Source: Plantago major (taxonomy: Eukaryota > Streptophyta > Magnoliopsida > Lamiales > Plantaginaceae). Taken from it: a stretch of 64,000 nucleotides of DNA. The stretch spans positions 59,889,677 to 59,953,676 of the forward strand of contig CM048839.1 in assembly GCA_026545765.1 (NCBI GenBank). The letters are read 5' to 3'. A program made the position numbers and the translations under genes. This document shows, one piece after another, positions 19,786 through 32,556 of the stretch (positions are counted from its first letter, which is position 1; every line of letters starts with the position of its first letter). The notes beneath the pieces are model-generated. The model made no database searches, was not told the DNA's origin, and worked only from the letters and a program-made list of their open reading frames with translations.

Positions 19786-22319
19786 ATGTCCTTAAGTGAC
19801 GCTCCAATTCTCAAGCCAGAGAATTATGAGAAATGGAAGAACAACATGATGCTCCACCTAGAAGCCATCAGTGATGAAATGATTGAAGTAATAAAGAATG
19901 GCCCCATAGTCATTCAACAACTTAAGCAGGTCATGGTGGTTTCTAATGGTAGAGACAGAGTTCCCACTGATGAAGAACCAAGTGGTGGTTCCTCACAAAC
20001 AGGTGCTTCAACCAGTTGAAGACCTACTGGTCAAGTTGTTTACGAGCCAAAGCCCAGAGAGCTCTAGACATCGGAAGATGCCAAGAGAAATCGACTGGAT
20101 GGTCAGGCTCGCAATATCATCATACGTTCCACTCCAGAGCACATACAGTGTAAACTGTGGGGTGCAAAAACGACGAAAGTGGCCTGGCAACTGATTGAAG
20201 AAATCTGTGCCGGCACTGAAAAAACAAAGGAAAATAAGTTCGAAGGTTTGAAGCTTAAATTCCAAAACTTAAACAAGGTCCCACAGAGACTCTTGAAGAA
20301 CTAGATTTCCGATTTACAACACTGATGAGTGAAATGGCTGCGCTTGGTGAAAGTGAGAGATAATCAAACTCTGAAAAGGTTAAGACTATCGTGAGAAGCT
20401 TGGATCAAAACTGGGAACATACTCAGTATTTTTATTTCAACCAAGGAATGCCAAATATCACTCCAGTAGAACTCTTTTCCCACTTAGCTACTGTCAGCTA
20501 TGAAACCAGTCAGAGAGAACAAACAATTGCTGAGAAAGTTCACAATGTTGCTTTAGTAACACAAGGTACTTTTGAAAAGAAGGATACCAAGGAAATGACT
20601 GAGGAAGATGCTCTTGCTGTAAAGCAAATGAGAAAATATGTCAGTCGAGAGATTGAGAGAAGAAAAGCCAAAGAGAAGCAGAAAAAGCATCTAGGCTCAA
20701 ACTATCACCATTACAAAAATATGTAGTTGTCAAGCTCGCTGAACAAGCCGGCTCAGTAAGAATCTAGTACTGAGGAAGAAGAAATCGAAAACGATATCTG
20801 TTTCTATTGTCAGAAACCTGGTCATTTTAAAAGAGATTGCTCTATTTTCAATAAGCTAAAGACAGGTGACAAGAAAGATAGAAGAAACTTCAAGAGAGGT
20901 CAAAGAGCTATGCTCACTGAAGAAAGGAAAAAGATTCAAATCTAACTGGATGCTCTTGATATTGAGTCCGAATCTGAGGAAGAAGACTCAGATGATACCA
21001 AACTACCTTCTCCAGAATTATGTGGCATCACTCATGAATTAGTTGACTTTGGTCAAAAGAAAAGGGAAATATGTGGGGTTGCTGAGGAGATCTATCCAGA
21101 TTGCTCCAACATTGAGCCTTGCCTAATGGCTGACGAGGTAACAAACATTTCTCAATTCATAATTTATGAGAGTGATGAGGAAGAAATCAGAGATTCAGAA
21201 TATTTCAGAAGAGAACTTGATCTCTACAGAAGAGAATTTCAAATGATCCGAGCTAGAACTGACATTCTTGAAGAAGAAAAGAATTCTCTTGAGAAGGAAA
21301 ATTCACAATTACTCAGGATACTGAGAAAAAAGATGCTGAAAATGCATTTCTCAAAGCACAGATATCTGAAACGGAGAAGTTACAATGAAAGGAAATGGAT
21401 ATACTCCAAAAGAAAAATCAAGATCTTCTTTCTGAAAATGAGGAACTCAAGAAGAAAGAATTATCTTTTCAATCCTATGCCAAAGCTAGTGACACTCTTA
21501 CTGAAGTGCACTCTTATTTAATAGATCCTTCAGAAAAGGGAGGACTTGGGCTGGACACACAAACAAATAGTTCTACCACTCTGAATAAGAGTGACGAAAC
21601 AATGACATTTGTTAGTGCTCAGCAAGATGGTTCCCAAATATTATGTAGCATTGGTCAGAAAGCTAAGGTTGTTGACAAAGGAAAGGCAGTTGCGACCAAA
21701 CCTTTGTGGGAAAAACAAGTCCAGAAGATAACTGTTGGGAACGTTTCTGTAAAGAAACATAACACTGAAAAGTGTAATCACCCACAGTGCTATGTTTCTC
21801 ATAAAGGAAAAATTGCAGGAGCAGACAAATTTTCCAATATCACATTTTCTGGAAAGAAAGACGTTCCAGAGACTAGCAAAGCTGCTGAGAAAAGAACTCA
21901 GACAGCGCCAGGTGCTCGAAATGGCATTGTCTATAAAGCCATCGGGAAACAACTTGCTCATGAGTATAAACAAGAGCAAGAACGATGGATGAAAGCCAGG
22001 ATTGTGCATAGCAATCATCAGAAGTGAAAGAAAGAAAGAACAGATTACGACCACTCTGAATGCCAGGGCTAGAAGAAGTCTGTCAAGGAAAGCTATGTTT
22101 GCTGAAAAGCAGACTCAGAAATTTGACAAGTATCTAAAAGCACCACGAGGAGGACCAAGGAACACACCAAGAAGGAAAATAGCTTTAAATGATAATGACA
22201 CTAATCATTTAATTCCTCCTATGTTCCAACAAGACAAAAGAATATTCCAAGGAAATTCATTCAGAAATAAATTCCTACAAGGAGATTCTTTAGTTCAGAA
22301 GGTTCCATTATTTGAATGA
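19786..22319 (+). pseudogene. Copia gag of element F, frameshifted
   Basis: Nucleocapsid gene. The ATG at 19786 (MSLSDAPILKPENYEKWKNN) begins the copia gag N-domain, which continues in other frames (about 20040-20280; 20391-20726 with FNQGMPNITPVELFSHL). A CCHC zinc knuckle, CFYCQKPGHFKRDC, is at 20799-20840. Then comes a long coiled-coil, Glu/Lys-rich extension (21126-22030) typical in length of Sirevirus gags, and a basic tail ending at 22319. At least four frameshifts or stops break it (for example TGA at 20017). Copy H has the same layout. The primer site lies 105 bp upstream. Confidence 0.82.
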
Positions 22320-22345
22320 GAGCCTAACTCCATGTTTCCTGTCTT

Positions 22346-22602
22346 GTGCAGAACACTCTGAGGAAGAACCCAAAGTGGTATTTTGATAGTGGATGTGGGA
22401 AGCACATGACAGGAGACAAAGCAAATCTGATTAACTACAGAAAATGCGATAAAGGACCAATTATTAGGTTTGCTGGAGGAGATGAAAATCTAACCATGTG
22501 TTTTGGCAATTTGAAGTTTGGAGCTCTTACAATCTCTGAAGTACTACATGAGGGATTGAAATATAATCTCCTAAGCATGAGTAAATTGGTAGACAAAGGG
22601 TA
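22346..22602 (+). pseudogene. Start of copia pol (protease) of element F, truncated
   Basis: Pol begins after the gag stop. The protease motif WYFDSGCGKHMTGD contains the catalytic DSG (near 22381-22395) and is intact. The frame continues through the FGNLKFGALTISEVLHEGL strand to LSMSKLVDKG and is cut at 22602 by copia G (LTR end TGTTGGTCC). The apparent continuation in the open frame is G LTR sequence. Integrase and RT of F are gone except for the tail at 32557. Confidence 0.83.
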
Positions 22603-24223
22603 TGTTGGTCCAGATAATGGCAAAGGGAAAAGACTAGCCGGGGGGGGGGGGGGGGTGAATAGTCTTTTACAACTTTTGTCGATAAACACAATTTCTCAGA
22701 TATTTGTGAAGATATCTGATACTTAATTTCAGAGAGCGGAAGACTTTTCTGTGATAAGTGCATGTGCTCAGCAAGATATGTGTAAATACTCAGCAAGGTA
22801 AATAAAGCATGTAATAAATTGCAGAAAGTAAATAACACTGATCTTTATAGTGGTATCTGAAGGTGGCGTAATCCTTCAACTAATCCACTTTGGCCTTTCC
22901 TAGACCTAGAATCCACTAAGACAGATAAATGAGTTCACCTTACAAATATCATCTCTCGATTCCTAAATACACTAGGTTCCCAACCAAGTGTTCCCCCTGA
23001 GTTATTCCCCGGCTTTCTCAGCCAAGTACTTCCTATACTCATAAACCTTTGAGCTATTCCTTAGTTTCCCAAACTAAGTACTTCTTAGGCTCAGTAACCT
23101 TGGAGTTATTCCTTAGTTTCCCAAACTAAGTATTTCCTGTACTCCACGCCGTTTAAGGTGTTGGTTAAGGTAGTTTGTCAGGATTTGATAGATTAATAAC
23201 TTCAACAGTTATGTAATACTACTTTCTTGAACAAGAGTCACATAACACCCTTCAATGTGTGGTGATATGTTCTTTACTGACCCAAGTTTATGATAAATGT
23301 TCTAGAGAATGAATCTCAGATTCTTGATCTTTTGATTCAACTCCTTCATAGATAGCAATGCTTGTTAAGGATCAGGAAACAGAGAACTTTTGTGCTACTT
23401 AGAATTCAAGAGCTTAGTCGGAACTGTAAGCTGAATAATAAGTAGATTGAAGGCTTGTATGCTTGGATGAACAAGTTCGTAGATGTAAGTTCTTGGTGTG
23501 TAAGCTCTGTGTGTATTTCAAGCATTCTAAGTGATGATATTTATAGTTGAAAATCATGCCGTTTGAATAGTATCCGTTAGGCTTAATGAAATTCAAATTA
23601 TTGATATCTGAAAATAGTACTGCAGAAGACGTTGTCTCTTTTCAGAGATTTCCTCTTTTGTTCAGATGTCTCTATCTGCGCATTTATTGCATTGTACTAT
23701 TTTTGTCCTGTACTGCCAACGGAACTATGCACACTTTCTGAAGCATTGCATGTCCCTTTCTAGAGACCTTCTCATCTCCAGATACCTGTTGAAACATTGT
23801 TTCCCAGAAACATAGTTTTATCCAAGTTATCTGAGTGTAGATGTTTGTGGGAACTTTTCCTCATTCAGAAACCTTCTGTTCTCAGATATCTTTTGCAAAG
23901 CTGGTTCATTGAGAAACACTTGGTTGTCAAAGATTTCTGGATATAGGTATCTGATAACCTTTGTCTTCAGCAATCTCGTGTAGTCTTCAAAACATCATTT
24001 TAAAAATGAACTTCTCCTGCTGGATGCATTCTTCTTGATCTTCTTTAAGGAAATAAAAAATTATATTCAGAGACCTAACATCCTATACAAGATTTGCTAG
24101 ACTATCATACTTAGTGATTTTCCTCTTTTATAGTGTTCAAGTGAACCAAGAGTACTAACCACCTTTCTGAGCTAAGATAAGTCATTAGATTGCTGATCAA
24201 AATCTAAACATATATTCCTAACA
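22603..24223 (-). repeat. 3' LTR of copia G
   Basis: Minus-strand ends TGTTAGGAATATATG...GGACCAACA. The TATAAATA box falls near 23540 and CCTAACGGATA at 23571-23581 (both read on the minus strand). Hairpin units lie at 23009-23028, 23059-23078 and 23111-23130. A homopolymer run of about 15 G (plus strand) is at 22639-22656. Closest in sequence to the F LTRs. Confidence 0.9.
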
Positions 24224-24238
24224 AATTTCCCCCTTTTT
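24224..24238 (-). other. Polypurine tract of copia G
   Basis: Minus-strand CAAAAAGGGGGAAATT directly before the LTR start, the same as in K and H. Confidence 0.85.
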
Positions 24239-24602
24239 GATCAGTCAACGATGACTATCTTTAAAACCTATTACAACTTGGAAGAGGGAACAATCTAACA
24301 CTTAATCATTTCTTATGATCTTTTCAATTCAAATCTTAATTAAGTGCAGAAAGTAAACATCAACCAAATCACAAGGTGTGATCTTTGCTGACAAGTTATC
24401 TTTTTATAGATTGATATCTGTGAGTAGGTTCGTCAGATGTGTTATAAAGAAAGTTTACAGATAACTTTTACAATGATAGAAAAATAAAGTACATTCAGGA
24501 AGATACAAAATACATAGTTAACTAGGACAACAGGAGTAACCAAGCTCCAAGTAGACATCCTAATAAACTAGTCTTCAAGTCTTCAATCAGCAGATCTATG
24601 GA

Positions 24603-27600
24603 TCAATTTGCAAATTCCCTATCCCCAAACCTTTTGATATCATCTGAGTAGTCAAAGAGCAAAATCCTGACTATCATCTCAGTGTCTCTGGCAAATCCAC
24701 AAACATCCTTGTAGGTTTTGGTGGGATTTTTCTTGGCAAACTGTTTGACCCACAAATACTTTCCCCATTTCCAGGTATGCTCGATTCTGATATCTGATTG
24801 CTTGAAGTATTCATATATGATCTTCAGATATCTGATGTCACCCTTGTATTGATCTTCAGTCATGTAGAAGGATTCATAGGGTTCCACAACAGGTCTTGCT
24901 TGTGCCTGTTCCAGTGGTGTTGGGAATTCTGTGCACATGATCTGGCTTCCCATAGGGACAATCATAAGAGAGGTCCTTTTTCATGGCTTCTATTCTCTTG
25001 ATTACTTCAAAATCCAACTAGGCTTTGATGTGGTTGGAATTAATCAAGACTAGCTTGTCTTTTCTCCATGCCATGAGCTGTTTATGGATTGGTTCTGGAA
25101 ATTTTTCATTTACCAGTGAGTGCTTGAGTTCTAGAATCCAGTAGCCATTCTTCTAATTAATGCATCTGTAGACAGAGGAGTCATTGTTGGTCTTTACATA
25201 CAAAATCTTGGCTTCTTCAGGCCTGAGTGATAGTTGAAGTTTTCTTTGTTCAGCTCTCAGCCTGTTCCTCCTTTGTCTTGAATTTTCCCTTGGGGGATTG
25301 CTTGAAGAACCACCCTAGATTGACTTGGTATTTCCAGAGGGTGTTTTAGCTGCCAAAGGCTTTGCAGCTATGGACTCAGATAAACTATCAACCTTTTTTC
25401 TTTTTCTGTGAAGAGGAGCTTCATCTTCATCAGTCTCTTCATCATCATCATCAAGATTAATTCTTGTGAAAGTTTTGCAGCCTTCCTCATTGCCCTGGAA
25501 TTTGATTTGGCCTTCTTCTTCTTCTTCTTCTTCTTCTTCTTCTGCTTCTTCTGCTTCTTCTTCTTCTTCTTCTTCTTCTTCTTCTTCTTCTTCAGAAGAC
25601 TCATCAATCCCTCTTACTTGTCTTCTCCTTGGAGCCTTGGTACTCCTTAGAGGTTTCTGTGCCCTGGCCCTTGTTGTCATTCCTTTTTCAGGAAGTTGCT
25701 GAGTGGTGGCCACTATCTGTAGAGCAGTCTGACTGGAGGAGGGCTCGTTTATTCTGAGAGGTGGTTGTTCAGATTTTCTTTTATTTCCTCTTCCTCTTCC
25801 TCTATGAGCACCTTGAAATCCTTCCCCCCTTAGTCATTGTTGATTGACTAAGAATCACGAAGGATTCTGAAAGGGAGTCAAAGTTGCCCTGCAAATAGTT
25901 GTAAGCAGCAACCAACTGTTCCATATTAGCCTTGAGCTCCTTATTTTGTTTGATAAGACCTGTTTCCTTATCAGTGAGCTCTGCCAGTGGTCCTTGAATA
26001 GAATCTGCTTTTCCAGCAGCATAGCTAGCCTCTTCAAAGGCTTTTGCAGCTAAGTTTTGGTCATCATCCCTAACCATGCCTAGTTCTTTCTGAACAACGA
26101 CCAGACTGGTTGTTCTCTGAGTGATGAGCTCAGTGAATGTCTTCATTTCTGCAGGGACTGATGTAATGGCAGCTTTATCTTGAGAAGACAACTCCTTTTT
26201 CAATTTAGCCAGTACTTGATATATGTTCAAGTATTCATTGGAGTTGACATTTGGTAGCTTGCCAAATATTTCAGGAGCAATCAGCTTCCTTTTCAAATGA
26301 GAAACCACTAAGTGTTCATTGCGGTGTTCTGCCAATGCCTTGTCTTCTTTATCATCTGAGTCATCAGCCCAGTGATCTTCATCCTCTTGGACATTTTCAT
26401 CGATGTTTTCTAGTCCAGCAACCATCTCAGAGATGGGCTTCTTTCCTTTCAGTGAGGAGGATGGTACATCTTTTGGTAATGCAGCCTTACCATCATGCTT
26501 GTCTCTAGACACTTGCTCAGTATCTAATTCCTCAGCAATTGCCTGAAAAACAAGATGGAGTTCTTTCATTTCAGCATAAGCTTCCATTTCCTTGATTGTT
26601 TGATCTTCAATCTTTTGGAGCTTTGCTTTAGATTCAGCTATCTTCTCTTCAAGTTGAAGATTTAGCTGTTGTTCTTCCTCCAACAGTTGTTTGAGTTGAC
26701 CAAATCTGGCTTGTGCATCCAATATTTTCTGAGTGTTGTCCTCAGAGTGCTCAACTACTTGTTCAGTAGAGTCCTTTTGTTGGGGAGATGGATGGGTGGA
26801 TTTCTGAGGAGATGGAGGAGGGGATTTTTTGTGATGTCCTCTCAGTGTGCTTTTCAGCAACTGAGGTATTATTACCTTGTGCAATCCCTCCTGTCCCTGG
26901 TGTAGGGGCATCATTATCATCCTTCTTATCATCCTCATCCTTGTGATGGTCAGAAGGAGGTTCTTCATAGTCATTCTCATCAGTCTCCTTCTCTTCTTCA
27001 TCTTCAGAGACTAGATTGATCACTTCTGGAATAGTGACCATTTGCCCATTAACTTCCTCTTGCTCAGAGGGTATGAATTGTAGAGTTTGGGGCAAAGTAG
27101 GCTTGAATGCCATCTGCATTCTGGTCTGACCATCTGCCTTTTCAAAGGTTTCATTGACCTTGTGTGCTACTTCCTTTATGAAGTTCTTATTCATCAACGT
27201 GGCAAATGCATATTGCTCAGTTGGAAACATTGCATGCACATAATTCTCCAAGTCAAATGCTCTTGCTCTTCTGGTAGGGTGATCTGTGACCATTGTGATT
27301 TCAAACAGATCAGAGCATCTGAGTTTTTGCCATTTCTTGAAACACTTTAGATGTTTTGGCAGAGTATGAGCCTTGAAGAATGGAAGTAGGTCCTTGTTCA
27401 AATCTTCAAGGACCACTAAGGCACTAGCTTGAGCCTGAAAGAGATAGCTTTGAGTTAGTTTCAAAACGTTTAGTAGCTATCTGGGTTTTAGAGTAGTCAA
27501 GTATCTGTGTTACCTGTGCAACAGCAACAGGAACAGGCTCAGAAGGTTGGACTATTGAGGTTTCAGGTGCCTCAGATATCTTGGTGTGAGGAAGAGACTT

Positions 27601-30190
27601 GGAAGTGTGATTCTCAGCATCCTCTCTTTCTTTTTGAACCTGAGATTAAAAAAACAACATAACACTTAGAAATTTGTCAGGAGAGAAACACTTAGACAAC
27701 TTGATATTTGTGATGTCAATTACCTCCACAGTAGGAGGCTCAGATACTTGTTTCTGAGAAACTTGTACAGTTTCTGGTATTCTCTCTGGTGATGAAGGTT
27801 TGGTGGCCTCATCAATTTCCATTGGTTGAGGGGATTGAGTGGGCAATTCCCCAGCAACTTCTACTTCTGTGTGAGCCTATGAGTAGAAAGTGTTAAGTAT
27901 TTATAAAAATGATCAGAGTATTATTATGAAGAATATAGATATTTGAGATATATACCTTCTCAATAGAAGTCTTAGATACTTGTTCCTCAGAGACTTTGTG
28001 AGTCTCTGGTTGATTCTCTAACGAGTTAGGCTTCTTAGCCTCATCATTTTTCTTCTCAGTTGGAGCCTATTAGAAACAAACACTATAGTATTATTCATAT
28101 GTATAAAGCATATATCTGAGATGTTATATCTTAAGGAACTTTCTTCTACCTGCGAGACAGGCTCCTGTTCCATAAGTGGTGAGGCTATGGAAGCCTCCTT
28201 CTCAGATTCTGAGGCAAGCTTTCTAGCTTCCTCTTGTTCTTGTGTTTCTAATTTAGCCTGTAACAAAGAAATTTTATTAAATAACAAGATTAATAAACAA
28301 AAAATATTACAAGTAGAGAGTTAAACCATTTAGCTACCTGAGCAGTGTTAGGCTGATTGGTCTCTAGAACTTGTGACCCTTCTATGCCTTGGTCTTGTTA
28401 TTCCATTTCAGCTTCTTTGTTTGAAGTTTCAGGTATTTCAGACCTTTCCTGAGTGACTAGCTCAGTTGCCTCCGCTATTTGATCATTTTGAGCAGGTGTC
28501 TCAGTTTGATCCCTCTCTAGGAGTTGGGGAACCTGCTCATTTGCAGGATTTTCTTCAGCATATTGCATTGCTGGTATGTCGAAATGGAGTTCATTGACCA
28601 TTTCATTAACCACTTGTGGATGTTGTGGTTGTGGTTGTTGTGGTTGTGGCTCTTGTGGTTGTGGTTGTTGTGGTTGTCTGGAAGCAGAAGTTTGAGCATT
28701 TGAGAGCTCTTCCAGATTTTTAAGTGTGGTGTTGACATCAGCGTCTACCAACACTAGGTCACCACTCATCAGGGCTTCTTGAAGTTGTTTATATGTGACT
28801 TTCCCTGATGGTGTGTTGGCACCAACAACCTTTGCTATAGGTGCTTGCTCAGCTACCTTTGAGCTAGTTGCTTTCTCAGCAACCATGGACCTTTTGGTCC
28901 TTTTTCCCTTGGCCTTGGTTACTTTTTCAGTAACCTTGGGGGCTTGGATCTTCTCCTCCTTGTCCGATTCGTCATCGAAATCTGGAACGGAATTATCAAC
29001 AATCCCTGCTGCTTCTGCAGAGAGAGTTTGAAGTTTCTCACTGCTTTTATCAGCATTGATAAGTTCATCTGCAAGGCACTCTGCAACATTGATGAGTTCA
29101 TCAGCAGTGGCGGCAGGTATCTGAGAGTCGACATCCATAGAGGGTATGCCTTCTGATTTGCCAGCAGACTTCTTTTGTGAAGTTCTGGGCCTCTTGGTCG
29201 CAATGGAACCTTCAGATACCTCATCAGTCTTTCGTTTCTTGGAACCTTTCTGAGATGCAGTAACCTTTTTCATCATGTTTCTATACTCATATTTGTAGAG
29301 CAGGTTACTGTTGGCAATGTCTGCCGTCTCTCTGAGCTCAATGACAAGGCACTCCAGTAAGTAGCAAATCTTCAGTCCATAGCTTACTGTGGCTTTTGGC
29401 TCAACAAGGCCTTTGATGATTTTAGGCTCAAAGCCTTGTATCTTCTTCACTAATTTCATGAAGGCGTACTTCCCCCAATAAAAAGGGTTTTCCATCCTTT
29501 TGTCTTGTTGATTCAACAAGAACATCATCATCTAGCGTTCTTGGCTTATCTGTTCAGCACCTCCTTGCAGACAATCAAAGCATCTGTGAAGGACACATGC
29601 CAACACATCCCAGTGGACCAACAAATGTCCGGTCCTTATGTCAGCAAGCTTAAAGTCGATGGGGGTGTCTGACTTGTCAAGATCACACACATCACTGTAT
29701 AGTTGCTTCACACCTTCAAGGAGATCTTCATCCTTGGTGTCAATTTCAAAATCCTTTCCAAGATTTTGAAGTTCAAACAGCTCACAGAAAGCTGTTTCGT
29801 CCAACAGGATTTCTTGTCCTTGGACTTTGGTCTTGATAGACACTGTCTCAGTGCCTTCAAAGACTTTGGAGATAATCGTGGAGTTATTGTAAAAATCCAG
29901 GACATCCAGTGAAGAAACTCCACTGGGAAGAGTAGATCGAAAGCCCTTGATTTGTGGCTTTCCAAGCATATCAAGCACCAACTTTCTGTCAGTCTGGTTT
30001 TCTATTGCAGCTACCGGGTATTCCTCAATCATGGCACCACCCCGAATCATCCTGTGATTTGAAGTCCAATGATCAAGATTGAACTTTCCAATCAACCGAT
30101 TTTTTGTTATAACCAGCACTGGTGCTTGCTTTTCAGCAGTACCAGATGTAGTAGCTTGGGATTTCTGAGTAAAAGCACGTTTGGGACCAT
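24603..30190 (-). pseudogene. ORF3 of copia G, six exons, nearly full length
   Basis: The best-preserved copy of the post-pol gene. Predicted exons (minus): 1, 30190-28338; 2, 28257-28150 (36 codons); 3, 28066-27956 (37); 4, 27876-27724 (51); 5, 27639-27514 (42); 6, 27434-24603. Each intron begins GT and ends AG. Exon 1 has a globular N-terminal block (DHWTSNHRM, FELQNLGKDFEIDTKDEDLL), basic NLS-like KGSKKRK and KRPRTSQKKS, ADELIN repeats and a Q/P run (28610-28680). Exon 6 has LPKHLKCFKKWQKLRCS, an acidic stretch, a coiled coil (QLLEEEQQLNLQLEEK), an R/G-rich and TKAPRRRQV basic part, poly-Glu and a conserved C-terminal block. Defects: a one-base loss just after the ATG, a TAG at 29532-29534 and a frameshift near 26830. 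No known domain or enzyme motif is recognised. Confidence 0.78.
25514..25593 (-). repeat. GAA/GAG trinucleotide repeat in ORF3 of G
   Basis: About 26 mostly CTT/TTC triplets on the plus strand, interrupted by two TCTGCT variants. On the coding strand it encodes a long poly-Glu run. Copies F (54050) and H (50795) have only short Glu runs here, so the tract expanded in G. Confidence 0.9.
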
Positions 30191-30381
30191 CTCTTTACAT
30201 AGTGAAGTTTTTGAAAAACAAGAAGAGATTAAGGTAGGAAATTAGTGATTCTTTGCAGAAAAACTAAGAGGGAATCAGATGTTGCAGAAAAAACATTGCA
30301 GAGAGATTTGAGAGAATTTTGTAGATTTTGTGCAAGAGCAAATGTAGGATTAGGCGAAAGTGATTTCTTTTGCCAAAATCC

Positions 30382-30391
30382 TATATATATA
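30382..30391 (-). promoter_or_regulatory. Putative internal TATA box upstream of ORF3 (G)
   Basis: Minus-strand TATATATATAGGATTTTGG, about 190 bp before the ORF3 ATG. The same box and the flanking GGCAAAAGAAATCACTT recur in F and H. Suggests that ORF3 may have its own promoter. Confidence 0.5.
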
Positions 30392-30832
30392 GCAGTGTAA
30401 TTCCAACAGACAAAAATACACAAATTAATTTTGTGCATTTGTATCTATGTACGTGTAGTAAGGCATGGATAAAATTCGGTTTGCATTAAATGCTTAGTGG
30501 GCCACGTCTGAGTTTTTACAATCCACTATTTTACAGAGAATTAATCTCGGCCTTTAAAATGGAACGCCCATTTCATCAATGGTTGGGATTGCTTTTTCAG
30601 TAATAATCACAATCAACCTATGTGATTGTGCCCAATTAATGAATTTTGGCGATTAGCTATCTGAATCACATTTCTTCTGTGTGACTAAGGGACAATTTTT
30701 GTATCTGAGTCTATCTCACACTCAGTATCTGTTCATGTTTTACACAAAGATAGAAATAACATAAATTTCAACAGAGTAGTTGACTGCAAATAGTTGTACT
30801 ATTCTCTTTTGTGTTCCCCCTCACTGAGTGTT

Positions 30833-31134
30833 CTAGATATCTGAGTACCTGTCTCAGAAATCTTCAAATAGCCATTTTACCCTTCAACTTTTGATATCTG
30901 AGTACCCGTCTCAGATACTTGTTTGCTAAGTGTTTCACCTTTTGCCTTTGATATTCTGGATTCCTGTTCCAGATATCTTTTCTCTCCATTTTCCCTTCTT
31001 AATCATACTGAGTTCCTGTCTCACTCACATTCTTAGCTTATTTTAGTATATGAGTTCTCGTCTCAGATACCCTTTTTTTTTTTTTTTTGAATATCTAGAT
31101 GCCTGATCCAGATATATGAATCCTCATCTCAGAG
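30833..31134 (-). repeat. Hairpin array between pol and ORF3 (G)
   Basis: Seven or so short inverted repeats spaced 35-65 bp apart. Stems are of the CTGAG/CTCAG or TCTGGA/TCCAGA type around a loop close to ACRGGWA. The clearest is at 30893-30918 (GTATCTGAGACGGGTACTC on the minus strand). Noncoding; an A/T homopolymer (31073-31088) lies inside the array. Confidence 0.8.
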
Positions 31135-31258
31135 ATTAGAACTTTTCAGTTCTGGTAACTCCATTAACCCAAGACTATGTCTCAAGGTTAACCTGCTTTC
31201 TTGCAAAGGCTTTGTAAGATATATGCAAGTTGGTCTTCATTACCAATCTTGAGTATCT

Positions 31259-32552
31259 CTATATTGCCTTTTCAACATGGTCTCTAATGAAGTGGTGTCT
31301 AACATCAATGTGCTTTGTTCTTGCATGAAACTTAGGATTCTGAGTTATGGCAATAGCACTTGTGTTGTCACAGAAAATCGGAGTTTTCTCTTCATTGACC
31401 TCATAGTCTCTAAGTTGTTGTTGTATCCACAATATCTGTGAAGCACAACACCCAGCAGCGATATATTCATTCTCTTTGGTAGATGTGGCAGTTGAGTTTT
31501 GTTTCTTGCTGAACCATGATATTAATCTGGCACCAAGAAATTGACAAGTTCCTGAGGTGCTTTCTCTATCAAGCAATGATCCAGCATAGTCAGCATCAGA
31601 ATAGCCAACTAAACTCAATCCACTGTCTTTTGGATACCACAATCTAACTTCTACAGTACCCTTTACATACCTTAATATTTTCATAGCAATGTTGTAGTGT
31701 GGTTGCATTGGATTTGTCTGAAATCTAGCACACACTCCTACTGCATATTGAATATCAGGTCTACTGGCAATGAGGTACAGTAGAGATCCAATCAGTTTCC
31801 TATACTTGTGTTCTTCAATACTCTTGTCAGATTCAGTATAGGTCATTTTGGTTCCAATGCTCATAGGTATCTTAGCATTCTTTTCACAAGGCTTTAGATT
31901 AAACTTGTTGAGCATGTCCTTTCCATACATTGTTTGACTAATGAATATTCCATCATTAAGTTGCTTGACTTGCAATCCTAGGAAGTATTTTAATTCTCCC
32001 ATCATGCTGATCTCAAATTTACTCTTCATGAGCGCAGCAAAGTCTTCACAAAGTTGCTTGTCTTTAGATCCAAATATAATGTCATCAACATATACTTGGA
32101 CTAGAAGTAGTTTCCCTTCATGGTTCAAAGTAAAGAGTGTTTTATCAACATCTCCTTTCTTGAAGCCACTTTCCAGCAAGTATTTGGCTAAAGTATCATA
32201 CCATGCTCTCGGTGCCTGTTTCAGTCCATACAGAGCTTTCTGAAGCTTATAAACCATTCTACTTTCTGAGAAAATCTCAAAGATTGGTGGTTGTTCAACA
32301 TAGACTTCTTCAGCAAGTTCACCGTTTAGGAATGCACTTTTAACATCCATTTGATAAACTTTAAAGTCATTATGAGCTGCAAAGGCTAGAAATAGTCTAA
32401 TTGCGTCCAATCTTACAACTGGAGCATATGACTCGTCAAAATCTAGTGCTTCTGTCTGGGTGAATCCCTTGGCAAACAACCTTGCTTTGTTTCTGGTTAT
32501 TTCACCAGACTCATTCATTTAATTTCTGAAAACCCACTTGGTTCCAATTACA
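31259..32552 (-). pseudogene. Copia reverse transcriptase-RNase H of G, N-terminally cut
   Basis: Polymerase and RNase H end of pol, which copies element RNA into DNA. One open frame of 419 codons (32518-31259). RT (RVT_2 type) has [25 protein letters not shown] (first catalytic Asp), [13 protein letters not shown] and YVDDIIFG (catalytic DD, near 32090). RNase H follows with SDADYAG (Asp), an E in the STKENEYIA segment and FCDNTSA (Asp). The best-kept enzyme region in the window. It ends early (HVEKAI) through a one-base loss, so about 45 C-terminal codons are out of frame. Upstream it stops at TKWVFRN (with a stop at 32519-32521) and at the junction with F, so integrase is absent. Confidence 0.9.
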
Positions 32553-32556
32553 GATT

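Larger units (their letters stand above)
22603..32555 (-). mobile_element. Copia element G, reverse orientation, 3' two-thirds
   Basis: Minus-strand copia element inserted in the pol of F. From its 3' end: LTR (22603-24223), purine tract, 3' untranslated part (24239-24602), ORF3 (24603-30190), promoter and hairpin spacer (30191-31250), RNase H and RT (31259-32552). It has no gag, integrase, primer site or 5' LTR. Instead it joins plus-strand RNase H of F at 32555-32557. The left flank GGGTA (22598-22602) would be its target duplication, whose partner was lost in the deletion. Confidence 0.85.

Noticed and set aside
25408-25702. Plus-strand open frames rich in Phe or Ser at the CTT repeat
   Set aside because: They are antisense to ORF3 of G and created by the triplet repeat.
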